A DNA stretch of 5,657 bases from Anaerolineales bacterium (lineage in GTDB: Bacteria > Chloroflexota > Anaerolineae > Anaerolineales > Villigracilaceae): positions 1-5,657 of the forward strand of contig JAFGKO010000033.1 of the NCBI GenBank assembly GCA_016928525.1. The letters run 5' to 3'. The stretch's first letter is position 1, and each line of letters opens with the position of its first letter. The position numbers and the translations under genes are program-made. This document shows, in pieces, positions 1 to 5,261 of this stretch. The notes beneath the pieces were generated by a model, which ran no database searches, was not told where the DNA came from, and worked only from the letters and a program-made list of their open reading frames with translations.

Positions 1-2
1 GC

Positions 3-141
3 ACGCTCCGCCGTTCCGACATCGCGTTTTGGCATTCGGTGAGAGGTATATGGCAGATGCAATTGGCGGGGGTAAGGCGATTAGGTCGAACCGCTCGGTG
101 CATCCAGTTGAAGGAAGCGGACACAAAAACCGAACCTCACT
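3..141 (+). pseudogene. Partial coding-like relic with LRRSDI segment
   Basis: Reading from base 3, an open frame runs from the window edge to a TGA at 139-141. It begins TLRRSDIAFWHS, and its first 21 nt (4-24) recur exactly at 1880-1900, where they encode LRRSDI in the same frame. The shared segment in two different contexts suggests a piece of a mobile-element gene, perhaps the N-terminal part of a transposase. The rest of the frame (arginine- and tryptophan-rich, ending near KTEPH) matches no family I know. The true start is outside the window. It may equally be a frame kept open by chance downstream of the repeat, so confidence is low. Confidence 0.25.
4..24 (+). repeat. 21-nt direct repeat, copy 1
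   Basis: This stretch (key core GCTCCGCCGTTCC) is identical to 1880-1900. The two copies lie in the same orientation about 1.88 kb apart and bracket the whole DUF2283 and Phd/PIN region. In both copies the repeat is translated in the same frame as LRRSDI. The flanks differ on both sides. Confidence 0.8.
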
Positions 142-175
142 GATATATGAAGTTCAGCACTCGCCAACCTGAATA

Positions 176-194
176 TAACGCTAATGCTGCGTTA
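176..194. repeat. Inverted repeat TAACGC-7-GCGTTA
   Basis: A perfect 6-bp inverted repeat (176-181 and 189-194) surrounds a 7-nt loop, downstream of the DUF2283 gene on its strand. It could be a weak terminator or a transcript-end hairpin for that gene, but no proper T-run follows. The rest of 142-314 shows nothing I can support. Confidence 0.35.
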
Positions 195-314
195 CTGAGA
201 TTTTGCTGCAATACGTAATAAAGATGCTTTCTCCCTACCCATTGCCGAGAATAGCGCAGAGGTGATGATGCGTCAAACTCTGGGCTTGGGCAATATGTTG
301 GAAGTCTTGTGCTT

Positions 315-533
315 TTACCCTGAGCGTGCAGCTTGCAGTCCGGTGTCCGCATATTCTACACCGTGCGGATTACCCACGTGCTTTGACGCATCCAGAATTT
401 CAATTCCTACAACATTTCCCTTTACATCATAGTCGATAACTACCCCCGGCCTATCTTCGTCGCTCTCGTCAACAGGGGCGTCACTGAACAAGATGCGGAA
501 CACGTCCACGCTAGCATCATAAGTTACCTTCAT
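315..533 (-). CDS. DUF2283 family small protein
   Basis: A complete 72-residue protein with the DUF2283 signature. It opens MKVTYDASVDVFRILFSD, follows with an acidic loop (about residues 22-28), then VVIDYDVKGNVVGIEILDAS (about residues 31-50), the strand-turn-strand that defines the family. DUF2283 proteins are usually about 60-80 residues and are very often encoded directly next to a small DUF4258-type or similar partner. That pairing is widely treated as a putative toxin-antitoxin arrangement, but the biochemical role is not established. The start is supported by a GGAG (543-546) about 10 nt upstream and by a 4-nt ATGA overlap with the end of an upstream partner frame. That partner is truncated, so this gene may be an orphan. 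The fold is expected to be small, soluble and cytoplasmic. No signal peptide or membrane segment is visible. Confidence 0.85.
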   Translation of the reverse strand: MKVTYDASVDVFRILFSDAPVDESDEDRPGVVIDYDVKGNVVGIEILDASKHVGNPHGVEYADTGLQAARSG

Positions 534-625
534 GCGTCATCACTCCAATACGTCCCAATCTTACTGGTTGGGTAGACTGTGATCATCCACAGTGGAGCAT
601 ATTGCTCGACGATGACACGAACTAC
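530..625 (-). pseudogene. C-terminal stub of DUF2283 partner (DUF4258-like)
   Basis: On the minus strand, a 31-codon frame directly follows a TAG (626-628) and ends in a TGA that overlaps the DUF2283 ATG as ATGA. It reads VVRVIVEQYAPLWMITVY and then PTSKIGTYW. The pattern hydrophobic strand, W-x-I-T-V-Y, P-T-S-K-I, Y-W is what I know from the C-terminal end of small DUF4258-type proteins encoded just upstream of DUF2283 genes. There is no start codon or N-terminal half, and the frame upstream of the TAG shows no resemblance to the family. I read it as the remains of a partner gene lost by deletion. Family naming is from memory and less certain than the fact of truncation. Confidence 0.6.
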
Positions 626-715
626 CTATAGCTTAGCCCCGATTTCGACTTCCGATTGATCGACTCTGCGGTTAGAACGAGCATCGCGCACCGGATCACT
701 TGAAGAGTGCGCATA

Positions 716-744
716 TTGTGTGGTTTGCGTAAACCTTGTAAACT
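716..744 (+). promoter_or_regulatory. Candidate sigma-70 promoter of TA operon
   Basis: TTGTGT (716-721) and TAAACT (739-744) are separated by 17 nt and lie 35 nt ahead of the antitoxin start. Each box is a partial consensus match. Placement over the inverted repeat at 722-735 fits an autorepressed TA promoter. An alternative -10, TATAGG, begins at 745. Confidence 0.45.
722..735. promoter_or_regulatory. Palindromic operator candidate GGTTT-4-AAACC
   Basis: A perfect inverted repeat GGTTTGCGTAAACC lies within the -35/-10 spacer of the candidate promoter. Phd/YefM antitoxins bind short palindromes in their own promoter and repress the operon, more strongly in complex with the toxin. A second, longer-spaced inverted repeat GCGCAC/GTGCGC (686-691 and 707-712) lies just upstream and could be a second site. 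Confidence 0.45.
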
Positions 745-778
745 ATAGGCGGAAAAGGAAAATCAAGGAGAACGAAGA

Positions 779-1186
779 ATGTCTATCACTATCTCAAAAA
801 CGGATCTCGCTCGAAATACGCGGGATGTTGTGGATCAGGCTCGCAAGGGACAGACGATCGTTGTGCAAAGCTATGGTGAAGAGCAGGTAGTCCTGCTTGA
901 TGCTTTGGACTATCGCATCCTGCGAGCACTTGTTGCCTACGCGTTGCATCAGGAAAGCGATACTGATGTAAGCGGAACCGACACCCTCCTCGATGAAGTC
1001 ATCTCCAATTATCTGGAGAAGCGCATTAGTCTGTCCAAAGCTGCCGAATTGCTGGGTCTCTCACGCTTTGAGGTGATGGACCGTTTCGAGCGACTAGGGT
1101 TACCTTTACGCCAGGGCCCGCTGAGCATTGAAGATGCCCGCGAAGAAATCTCTGTCGCTCGCCAAGCTAAGGCTTCGACAGAATGA
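779..1186 (+). CDS. Composite antitoxin: Phd/YefM-like N-term plus UPF0175-like C-term
   Basis: Predicted antitoxin of 135 residues. Residues about 1-55 (SITISKTDLARNTRDVVDQA, then GQTIVVQSYGEEQVVLLD) match a Phd/YefM N-terminus, which dimerises and binds operator DNA. Residues about 70-125 resemble UPF0175: an EKRISLSKAAELLGLSRFEV helix-turn-helix, then a short acidic helix after GLPLRQGPLSIEDAREE. UPF0175 proteins are known partners of DUF3368 PIN toxins, and here the next gene is exactly that. So the N-terminus probably handles DNA or operator binding while the C-terminal part matches the toxin family. Phd antitoxins are usually about 75-90 residues, so the extra domain is real length and not a late stop. 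Start chosen: AAGGAG (765-770) stands 8 nt ahead of the ATG. The stop overlaps the toxin start as ATGA, so translation is likely coupled. Confidence 0.85.
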   Translation: MSITISKTDLARNTRDVVDQARKGQTIVVQSYGEEQVVLLDALDYRILRALVAYALHQESDTDVSGTDTLLDEVISNYLEKRISLSKAAELLGLSRFEVMDRFERLGLPLRQGPLSIEDAREEISVARQAKASTE

Positions 1187-1662
1187 TGACTGTCGTCGTT
1201 GACAATACGGTGCTCAGCAATTTCGCACACGTAGAACAGCCTCAGTTGTTGCGCGAAGCCTTCGATAATCCAGTTACCGTTCGTGCTGTGATGGATGAAT
1301 TGATCGAAGGTGTGCGGCTGGAACGGTTGCCCTCAGTTGATTGGAATGACGTCCCCGTTATTGAATTGACCTCCGACGAACAGACAAGCGCCGACATGTT
1401 CGGTCAACGTTTGGGACGCGGCGAGGCCGAGTGCATTGCTTTGGCTCATTCGAGACAATGGATGGTACTCACCGATGACCGGGATGCTAGAGCAGCAGCA
1501 CGGGAAGTGGGCCTTATTGTGTCGGGGACGCTTGGTGCTTTGATGAATCTTGTAAAGGATGGCACCCTGTCTATGAGTCAGGCAGACCATTTTCTCGCGC
1601 GGATGAAGCAACATGGCTATCGTTGTCCAGTCGATTCGCTATCTGAACTCAACGAGGATTAG
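1183..1662 (+). CDS. DUF3368-type PIN domain ribonuclease toxin
   Basis: Predicted toxin of 159 residues, PIN fold, expected to be a Mg-dependent RNase held inactive by the protein encoded just upstream. The PIN acidic residues are in place: D7 in VVVDNTVLSNF, E39 in VRAVMDELIEG, E81/E83 in LGRGEAECIALA, and D98/D99 in VLTDDRDARAAA. The GEAECIAL, TDDRDAR and VSGTLGALMNLVKDG (about residues 113-127) blocks are the DUF3368 signature. The length is normal for the family and nothing looks broken. The ATG overlaps the antitoxin TGA by 4 nt. A second ATG follows at once (1186), so the true first residue may be M2. A weak TAAGG (1168-1172) precedes. The RNA target cannot be deduced. PIN toxins of VapC type often cut tRNA or rRNA, but this is not known for DUF3368 members. 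Confidence 0.88.
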   Translation: MMTVVVDNTVLSNFAHVEQPQLLREAFDNPVTVRAVMDELIEGVRLERLPSVDWNDVPVIELTSDEQTSADMFGQRLGRGEAECIALAHSRQWMVLTDDRDARAAAREVGLIVSGTLGALMNLVKDGTLSMSQADHFLARMKQHGYRCPVDSLSELNED

Positions 1663-1697
1663 AAAGTGTCTCGATGAGCGCTTGTCGATTGCGTCCT

Positions 1698-1760
1698 TCA
1701 CTCACCCTTCAACTGCTTCACAATCTGCCCCACCCGCGTCCAGTGCAATCCCACCTCTTC
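1698..1760 (-). pseudogene. 3' end of a helix-turn-helix gene (copy A)
   Basis: The minus strand reads EEVGLHWTRVGQIVKQLKGE and then TGA (1698-1700). The 42 nt at 1716-1757 match 5359-5400 at 38 positions, and the second copy is longer and shows a full helix-turn-helix. This is therefore the terminal fragment of the same gene family. It is cut off next to the TGTCAC-ended element beginning at 1765, in agreement with loss of the 5' part through an insertion or deletion there. Confidence 0.65.
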
Positions 1761-1762
1761 AA

Positions 1763-1810
1763 ATTGTCACGTATTGTTGACAATAATAGCCCTGCGTATA
1801 TGACAATAAT
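1763..1810. repeat. ATTGTCA/TGACAAT inverted repeat and TGACAATAAT direct repeats
   Basis: ATTGTCA (1763-1769) and TGACAAT (1778-1784) form an inverted repeat with an 8-nt spacer. TGACAATAAT then occurs twice, at 1778-1787 and 1801-1810. Clustered TGTCA/TGACA motifs at one end look like transposase-binding sites of a mobile-element terminus. Confidence 0.6.
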
Positions 1811-1930
1811 GGCGGGTCAAGATCGCCTCTGGATGGATGAACGACCAATTTGAGGAAAAAAAGCGACTTTTGACAGACGCGCTCCGCCGTTCCGACATCG
1901 TGACAAAAATGTCGATGAGGCTATGTGACA
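1765..1930. mobile_element. Candidate 166-bp mini-element with TGTCAC termini
   Basis: The left boundary TGTCACGTA (1765-1773) and the reverse complement of the right boundary, TGTCACATA, agree at 8 of 9 positions. Inside are TGACAATAAT twice, TGACAGACGC (1871), TGACAAAAAT (1901) and a last TGACA at the right edge (1926-1930). Repeated TGACA sites behind TGT...ACA tips are known from elements moved by Mu/TniA/TnsB-type transposases (Tn5053-like and Tn7-like, including CAST elements) and from some IS21-type ends. Between the ends lies a short transposase-like stub, so this looks like an internal deletion derivative. No clear target duplication is seen (left flank CAAAT, right flank AAAAC), which weakens the call. 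Confidence 0.4.
1880..1900 (+). repeat. 21-nt direct repeat, copy 2
   Basis: Identical to 4-24, same strand and same reading frame. It lies inside the candidate mini-element, just before its right-end TGACA motifs. Confidence 0.8.
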
Positions 1931-1933
1931 AAA

Positions 1934-1979
1934 ACAACCAAAGCCAGCTGGCTGGTGCCTTCTGGTTATTTTTGGTTGT
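1934..1979. repeat. Stem-loop ACAACCAAA ... TTTGGTTGT
   Basis: A perfect 9-bp inverted repeat (1934-1942 with 1971-1979) is extended inside by CCAG/CTGG. The loop region contains the perfect 12-nt palindrome AGCCAGCTGGCT (1942-1953). It directly follows the mini-element's right edge. It could be part of a longer element end or a bidirectional terminator, but there is no clear T-run on either side. Confidence 0.45.
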
Positions 1980-2271
1980 CAGTAACGAACATGAAAACTG
2001 AACTCCATAACCTTCAGCAGTTCAGTCTCCATAGTCGGAAAATATTACTCTGACTTCACACAAATATGCTCTCTAGTTCCAAAGAATTCATGAGGATTAT
2101 TGCCGCTTGCCTGCAAGAATACCCCAGATGGAGGCATGAGGCAAACTGTGAGCCATACCTAGGACAGGCAAATGCAAATCGTCAATCATGAATATCGGCG
2201 ATGGGTTTGGCTGCTATTCCGAATAGTACACCCCGCTGTTTCAACAAAGCGTTTCTTCTGTTCCTGGCCCG
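1980..2271. other. Intergenic stretch without a convincing gene
   Basis: Between the stem-loop and the end of the TPR gene I see only short structures: ACTGAAC/GTTCAGT (1997-2003 with 2020-2026), and a 13-nt palindrome CTATTC-C-GAATAG (2214-2226) that lies 46 nt past the TPR stop and might end its transcript. A minus-strand frame around 2050-2150 (including NNPHEFFGTREHICV) is open but unrecognised. The short plus-strand frames beginning near 2172 and 2201 run antisense into the TPR gene and look accidental. Confidence 0.4.
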
Positions 2272-4218
2272 CTATTTTTTCTTCTTTAGCAGACCCGTTC
2301 CCATTAAGCGTAACCGAAGCCGAGACAAATTTGGATCTTCAGGATCGACCTGTTCCATAAAACTCAGCCAGGACCGCGCTCCCTCAAAGGCTTTTTCCGC
2401 GATGAGCAATTCCACATGGGCCACACATACTGCCTTGAATTCAGACACATGAAAGCGTGGACGTTGCAGCAGCGGCTCAAGCCAATCGCGCGCTTCCTGC
2501 ACACGACCATCCGCAATGCACAATTGGGCCATCGCGGTACACCCAAAGAGATAGTCTGGGTGAAGTTCCACAGTACGTTTTACGACGACAGCAGCTTCCT
2601 CTTTGCGGCGTTGCAGCGTCAAGGAAGAGGCCAGGAAATTCAGCAGGGTGGGGTTGTCCGGCACAATATCCAAGGCTTCCCGCGCAAGTGTTTCTGCCGT
2701 TTCAGCATGGCCATCAACAAGGGCGTCATGAGCCTGTTCGAGCAACCGTTGGGCCTTTGACGGAATACCAGAAGGCTGCGGCTTTTCATAGATTTCATAG
2801 GCGAGCAGCAGTAATTCAGTTAGCTCCCCCTTGATCGTGAGGGGAACTGGTTTACCGCGTGGCAACAAACCGAGTTCGGTGGCGTGTTGCGCGGCTTCCA
2901 TGCGCTGCTGGTCGGTGCCATACCGGCTCAAAGCAAAGTCACGCAGGACCGGCAGATCAGCCATATGAGCAACCATCAGCGCCGTCTGGCGACCCACCGG
3001 ATCACCGCGTTCTAATAAAATCGGCAGAACTGATTCGAGATGGGGAATTTCACGCAGAACACGTTTGATCTCTCGTTTAAGAACCGTTTCGCCGCGTGTT
3101 CCTTTCCTCGCCGCACGGCCCAAGGCCTCGATCCAGTTTTGCGGAATCCAGTGATTCAAGGCGAAGGGCCAGGCACCACTGCGTTCTTCAACCGGTTTCT
3201 TGAGATCATCCAGATTTTCACGAGCGGGTGCAAAATGCGGCTCGATGTTCTGCGCCCGTGTCCACAATGCGCGCGCACGCTTCATGTCACCCTGGCGCGC
3301 ATAGGAGACAGCCGCCAGATGGTGAATTGTGGGCATCCGCAAGGTATGCGCCTCGCTGGATTGCTCAAACGTTTGATAGACCTCGATGACAGTGGCATCG
3401 TCGCCCAAGGTGGCGAACGCTTCCAACACCTTGGCGAAGAGAACTCCATCAATATCTGGCTGTATACGAAGCTGCTGCGCCATAGCCTGCGCCTCGTCTC
3501 GCCGTCCCATTCGGAATAAGCTCTGAGCCAGATTCGAAAGCGCATGAACGTTGCCCGGTTCGCGTTCAAGTGCTTGCCACGCGGCACCGACAGCTTTTTC
3601 AAGGTTCCCTTGCAGCATGTAGGCCAGCGCCAGGTTATTCAGCGGAGCCACAGCATCAGGCAAACGCCGGCTGGCTTCCTGGGCAATCTGCTCGCCGCGT
3701 TTGACATCGCCGCGATTAAACGCCATCTGCGACTGCTCAAACAGCATCAGGTCTTCCGCTGATGCTCCCTGGGTTGTGCTCTCGCTCGCCAGGATGTGCT
3801 CACTTACCTTTTCCGCAACGGCTTGGGTTTCACGCACCTCACTGGCAAGTTCATGGTCCGGCCATGCTGTTAGAAAATGGTTCGCGTAATGCAGGGCGGA
3901 AAAGGGCAGATTATTCACGAGTGATGCCCGCGCCAGATTAACCCAGTGCGTAGGCTCATCTGGCTCCAATTGAGTGAGCTTTTCGGCCACGTCCCACAGA
4001 TTGTTGATATCGTCCATGTGGGCATAAACATCACCGAGCATGGCCAGCGCCAGGCTATGGGACGGCTGCTGTCGCACGACCTGCTTCAGAATATCCTCTG
4101 CCTGCTCCCACTGCTTGTGCGCCATGTGCTGCTGCGCCTGCATGATTTGCGCAGAGGGACGCATCCTGGAGGACAGTCGGGATTGTGGTTTCTTTTTAGG
4201 TGATTTTTTGGCAGACAT
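2272..4218 (-). CDS. Tetratricopeptide repeat protein, 648 aa
   Basis: A long soluble alpha-helical scaffold protein. After a very basic start (residues 1-20, many K/R, no signal peptide) come TPR-like helix pairs at about 24-120 (AEDILKQVVRQQPSHSLALA, then LARASLVNNLPFSALHYANH) and 155-235 (APLNNLALAYMLQGNLEKAV, then GNVHALSNLAQSLFRMGR). More follow at about 295-335 and 486-635. A middle part (about 345-475, LPILLERGDPVGRQTALMVA and after) lacks the TPR spacing and looks HEAT-like. The tail is KKKK. No catalytic motif is visible, so I expect a protein-binding role with unknown partners. The ATG has no good Shine-Dalgarno and stands 2 nt after the stop of a VapC relic, so the gene may once have been translated by coupling to that frame. 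M19 is an alternative start. Identity as a TPR protein is firm; function is not. Confidence 0.88.
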   Translation of the reverse strand: MSAKKSPKKKPQSRLSSRMRPSAQIMQAQQHMAHKQWEQAEDILKQVVRQQPSHSLALAMLGDVYAHMDDINNLWDVAEKLTQLEPDEPTHWVNLARASLVNNLPFSALHYANHFLTAWPDHELASEVRETQAVAEKVSEHILASESTTQGASAEDLMLFEQSQMAFNRGDVKRGEQIAQEASRRLPDAVAPLNNLALAYMLQGNLEKAVGAAWQALEREPGNVHALSNLAQSLFRMGRRDEAQAMAQQLRIQPDIDGVLFAKVLEAFATLGDDATVIEVYQTFEQSSEAHTLRMPTIHHLAAVSYARQGDMKRARALWTRAQNIEPHFAPARENLDDLKKPVEERSGAWPFALNHWIPQNWIEALGRAARKGTRGETVLKREIKRVLREIPHLESVLPILLERGDPVGRQTALMVAHMADLPVLRDFALSRYGTDQQRMEAAQHATELGLLPRGKPVPLTIKGELTELLLLAYEIYEKPQPSGIPSKAQRLLEQAHDALVDGHAETAETLAREALDIVPDNPTLLNFLASSLTLQRRKEEAAVVVKRTVELHPDYLFGCTAMAQLCIADGRVQEARDWLEPLLQRPRFHVSEFKAVCVAHVELLIAEKAFEGARSWLSFMEQVDPEDPNLSRLRLRLMGTGLLKKKK

Positions 4219-4220
4219 AA

Positions 4221-4379
4221 TTACGTGACAGCGTTACAGCCAAACTCGCTCACATTGTGCGTCACCAAAATGAGACTGTTCGCGAGGGCGACGGCGGCAA
4301 TTAGCATATCATACAAGCCGATGGGGGTGCCTTTTGTCCAGCTACCTGCTCCTCGACTAATAATCTCAGTGGGCCTCAA
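4221..4379 (-). pseudogene. VapC-like PIN toxin, C-terminal relic
   Basis: A frame of 52 codons ends in TAA (4221-4223). It contains KGTPIGLYDMLIAAVALAN and SLILVTHNVSEF, the C-terminal PIN signature of VapC toxins (G-x-P-I-G, D-x-L-I-A-A, L-V-T-x-N-x-x-E-F). The D of YDMLIAA and the D/N position of VTHN are the third and fourth acidic-site neighbours in this family. The N-terminal half, with the first catalytic D and E, is missing. The family's usual last residues after EF (R-V-x-G-L...W) are replaced by GCNAVT. The segment lies between the HNH stop and the TPR start, with no start codon of its own. The 5' edge is uncertain because the frame is open into the HNH gene. Confidence 0.75.
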
Positions 4380-4381
4380 GC

Positions 4382-4807
4382 CTAACGAGTAGCTGGATAG
4401 CGACCAAGTCGCATGAGCAGTCGCCGAGAAACTACATGCTCATCACTATTCAACCGCAGCAGAAAAACGGTGACCCGCCCTTCCGGGCTCAATGGTTCAA
4501 TGTAGGCGGTTGCCAGGTTGAGTCGAAAATGCTCGTCCCATTTCTGCTGACGAGGATTAAACAGTGCTGTCAGTTTTCCTGAACCTTTCCAATCAATTGA
4601 GCCGATATCACTTCCTTTGTAGCCATTGCAGAGATAACAACTCCAGCATAAATTGTCGGATGCCGTGGTTCCACCATGCTTTTCGGCAATGATGTGATCC
4701 ACTTCGTAAGGCATCACACGATCTTCTTGGCTAACCCGGCAGTATTCACAGCAGTTGCCCGCACGTTCGATCACATCACGGCGTAACCCAGCGTTCACAT
4801 GGGTCAC
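4382..4807 (-). CDS. HNH endonuclease family protein, 141 aa
   Basis: A compact HNH (beta-beta-alpha metal) nuclease, predicted to cut DNA or another nucleic acid. It has two zinc knuckles, C20-x2-C23 (CEYC) and C57-x2-C60 (CYLC), around the active site: D37-H38 in YEVDHIIAEKHGG, N52 in ASDNLCW, and N61/K64 in CNGYKGSD (the last H of HNH is N here, common in the group). Downstream, GKLTALFNPRQQKWDEHF and LSPEGRVTVFLLRLN (about residues 76-121) are conserved in a family I know from Chloroflexota and Cyanobacteria. The start is GTG, overlapping the stop of the upstream 84-aa gene as GTGA, with AGG a few bases ahead. It ends next to the VapC relic. It looks intact. Its target is unknown; candidates are a toxin-like role with the upstream protein, or genome defence. 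Confidence 0.85.
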   Translation of the reverse strand: MTHVNAGLRRDVIERAGNCCEYCRVSQEDRVMPYEVDHIIAEKHGGTTASDNLCWSCYLCNGYKGSDIGSIDWKGSGKLTALFNPRQQKWDEHFRLNLATAYIEPLSPEGRVTVFLLRLNSDEHVVSRRLLMRLGRYPATR

Positions 4808-5058
4808 GTCTTACCTGCCAGTTTGAGACGGGCCTTCGCTTTGAGCAGAGTCATGAAATGATCCATTCGCATGAACTCTTCCATCTCGGCTCGTTCTTCC
4901 ATCGTCAGACGATTTTCTCGGTTGAGTTGTAACAAATCAAGTGCCCGCCGCTCAAGAGCTTCGGATGGTTTAAAGGAAACAATCTCTTGTGGCGCTGGAA
5001 TGGATGCCAGGAAATCGGTGATCTCATCAAGCAACAAGGTAGGTTGCGCAACCGTCAT
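4804..5058 (-). CDS. Small helical protein paired with the HNH gene
   Basis: An 84-residue, charged, probably all-helical protein with no membrane segment or signal peptide. The N-terminal part (LLLDEITDFLASIPAPQEIV) precedes a conserved-looking block: LERRALDLLQLNRENRLTME, then ERAEMEEFMRMDHFMTLLKAKARLKL (about residues 35-82). Proteins with this ALELL...N.LT.EE..E.E...D..M.LLKA pattern stand in front of HNH genes in several Cyanobacteria and Chloroflexota, as far as I recall, but have no assigned function. By size, order and GTGA overlap it could be an antitoxin or specificity partner of the HNH protein. The ATG is supported by AAGGA (5066-5070) about 8 nt upstream. The palindrome element begins immediately beyond this ribosome binding site, so the native promoter may have been displaced. 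Confidence 0.7.
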   Translation of the reverse strand: MTVAQPTLLLDEITDFLASIPAPQEIVSFKPSEALERRALDLLQLNRENRLTMEERAEMEEFMRMDHFMTLLKAKARLKLAGKT

Positions 5059-5095
5059 CGGTGGATCCTTTCACTCTTTTACTCGCTTTTTAAAG

Positions 5096-5114
5096 CCACT
5101 GCCTCTGGCAGTGG
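5096..5114. repeat. Left hairpin CCACTGCC-TCT-GGCAGTGG
   Basis: A perfect 8-bp stem with a TCT loop. It differs from the right hairpin by one base pair (T-A instead of C-G), with both strands changed. Confidence 0.85.
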
Positions 5115-5242
5115 TACAGTTAATCGGTTCTACCAGTCCATTCATTTGTGTATGGACCAAAGACGTTTGCTTAGCGGCTAACCTTTGCAACCACTGGCGA
5201 GCGCTAATTTGATAGGTGCACCTTCTGGACGCGACCAGGAAG

Positions 5243-5261
5243 CCACCGCCTCTGGCGGTGG
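5243..5261. repeat. Right hairpin CCACCGCC-TCT-GGCGGTGG
   Basis: A perfect 8-bp stem with the same TCT loop, followed by TTGTTCAC. The compensatory change relative to the left hairpin shows that the structure itself is conserved. Confidence 0.85.

Larger units (their letters stand above)
1837..2001 (+). pseudogene. N-terminal stub, possibly of a transposase
   Basis: A 54-codon frame begins MNDQFEEKKRLLTDALRR and continues SDIVTKMSMRLCDKNN. The first 22 residues look like a natural helical N-terminus. The segment LRRSDI is encoded by the 21-nt repeat shared with 4-24. After SDIV the frame runs into TGACA-rich DNA (1901-1935) and a hairpin, so the C-terminal 30 residues are probably read-through of non-coding sequence. 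No Shine-Dalgarno precedes the ATG. I suspect the start of a Mu/TniA-like transposase gene whose body was deleted, but 22 residues cannot prove this. Confidence 0.3.

Noticed and set aside
176..194. TAACGC/GCGTTA hairpin as an integron attC site
   Set aside because: The core bases do not follow the attC consensus (RYYYAAC and GTTRRRY), and no integron cassette structure is seen around it.
137..352. Minus-strand open frame of 71 codons downstream of DUF2283
   Set aside because: It overlaps the end of the DUF2283 gene in another frame, its composition resembles no protein family, and no ribosome binding site precedes it.
1009..1614. Minus-strand frames opposite the antitoxin and toxin genes (1009-1230, 1333-1614)
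   Set aside because: They are antisense to clear Phd/UPF0175 and PIN coding sequence and have no family features of their own.
2416..4203. Many plus-strand frames (up to 159 codons) and a minus-strand frame at 3282-3602 within the TPR gene
   Set aside because: All lie inside a convincing 648-codon TPR gene in other frames. They show no domains and arise from its codon composition.
5096..5114. Left hairpin as a rho-independent terminator
   Set aside because: On the plus strand it is followed by TACAGTTAAT, with no T-run. On the minus strand it is followed by CTTTAAAAAG and precedes a gene start, so a terminator role is unlikely.
5096..5261. The two similar hairpins as a short CRISPR array
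   Set aside because: There are only two copies, spaced 147 nt apart, with TCT-loop perfect palindromes and matching TTCAC borders. No further repeat unit exists.
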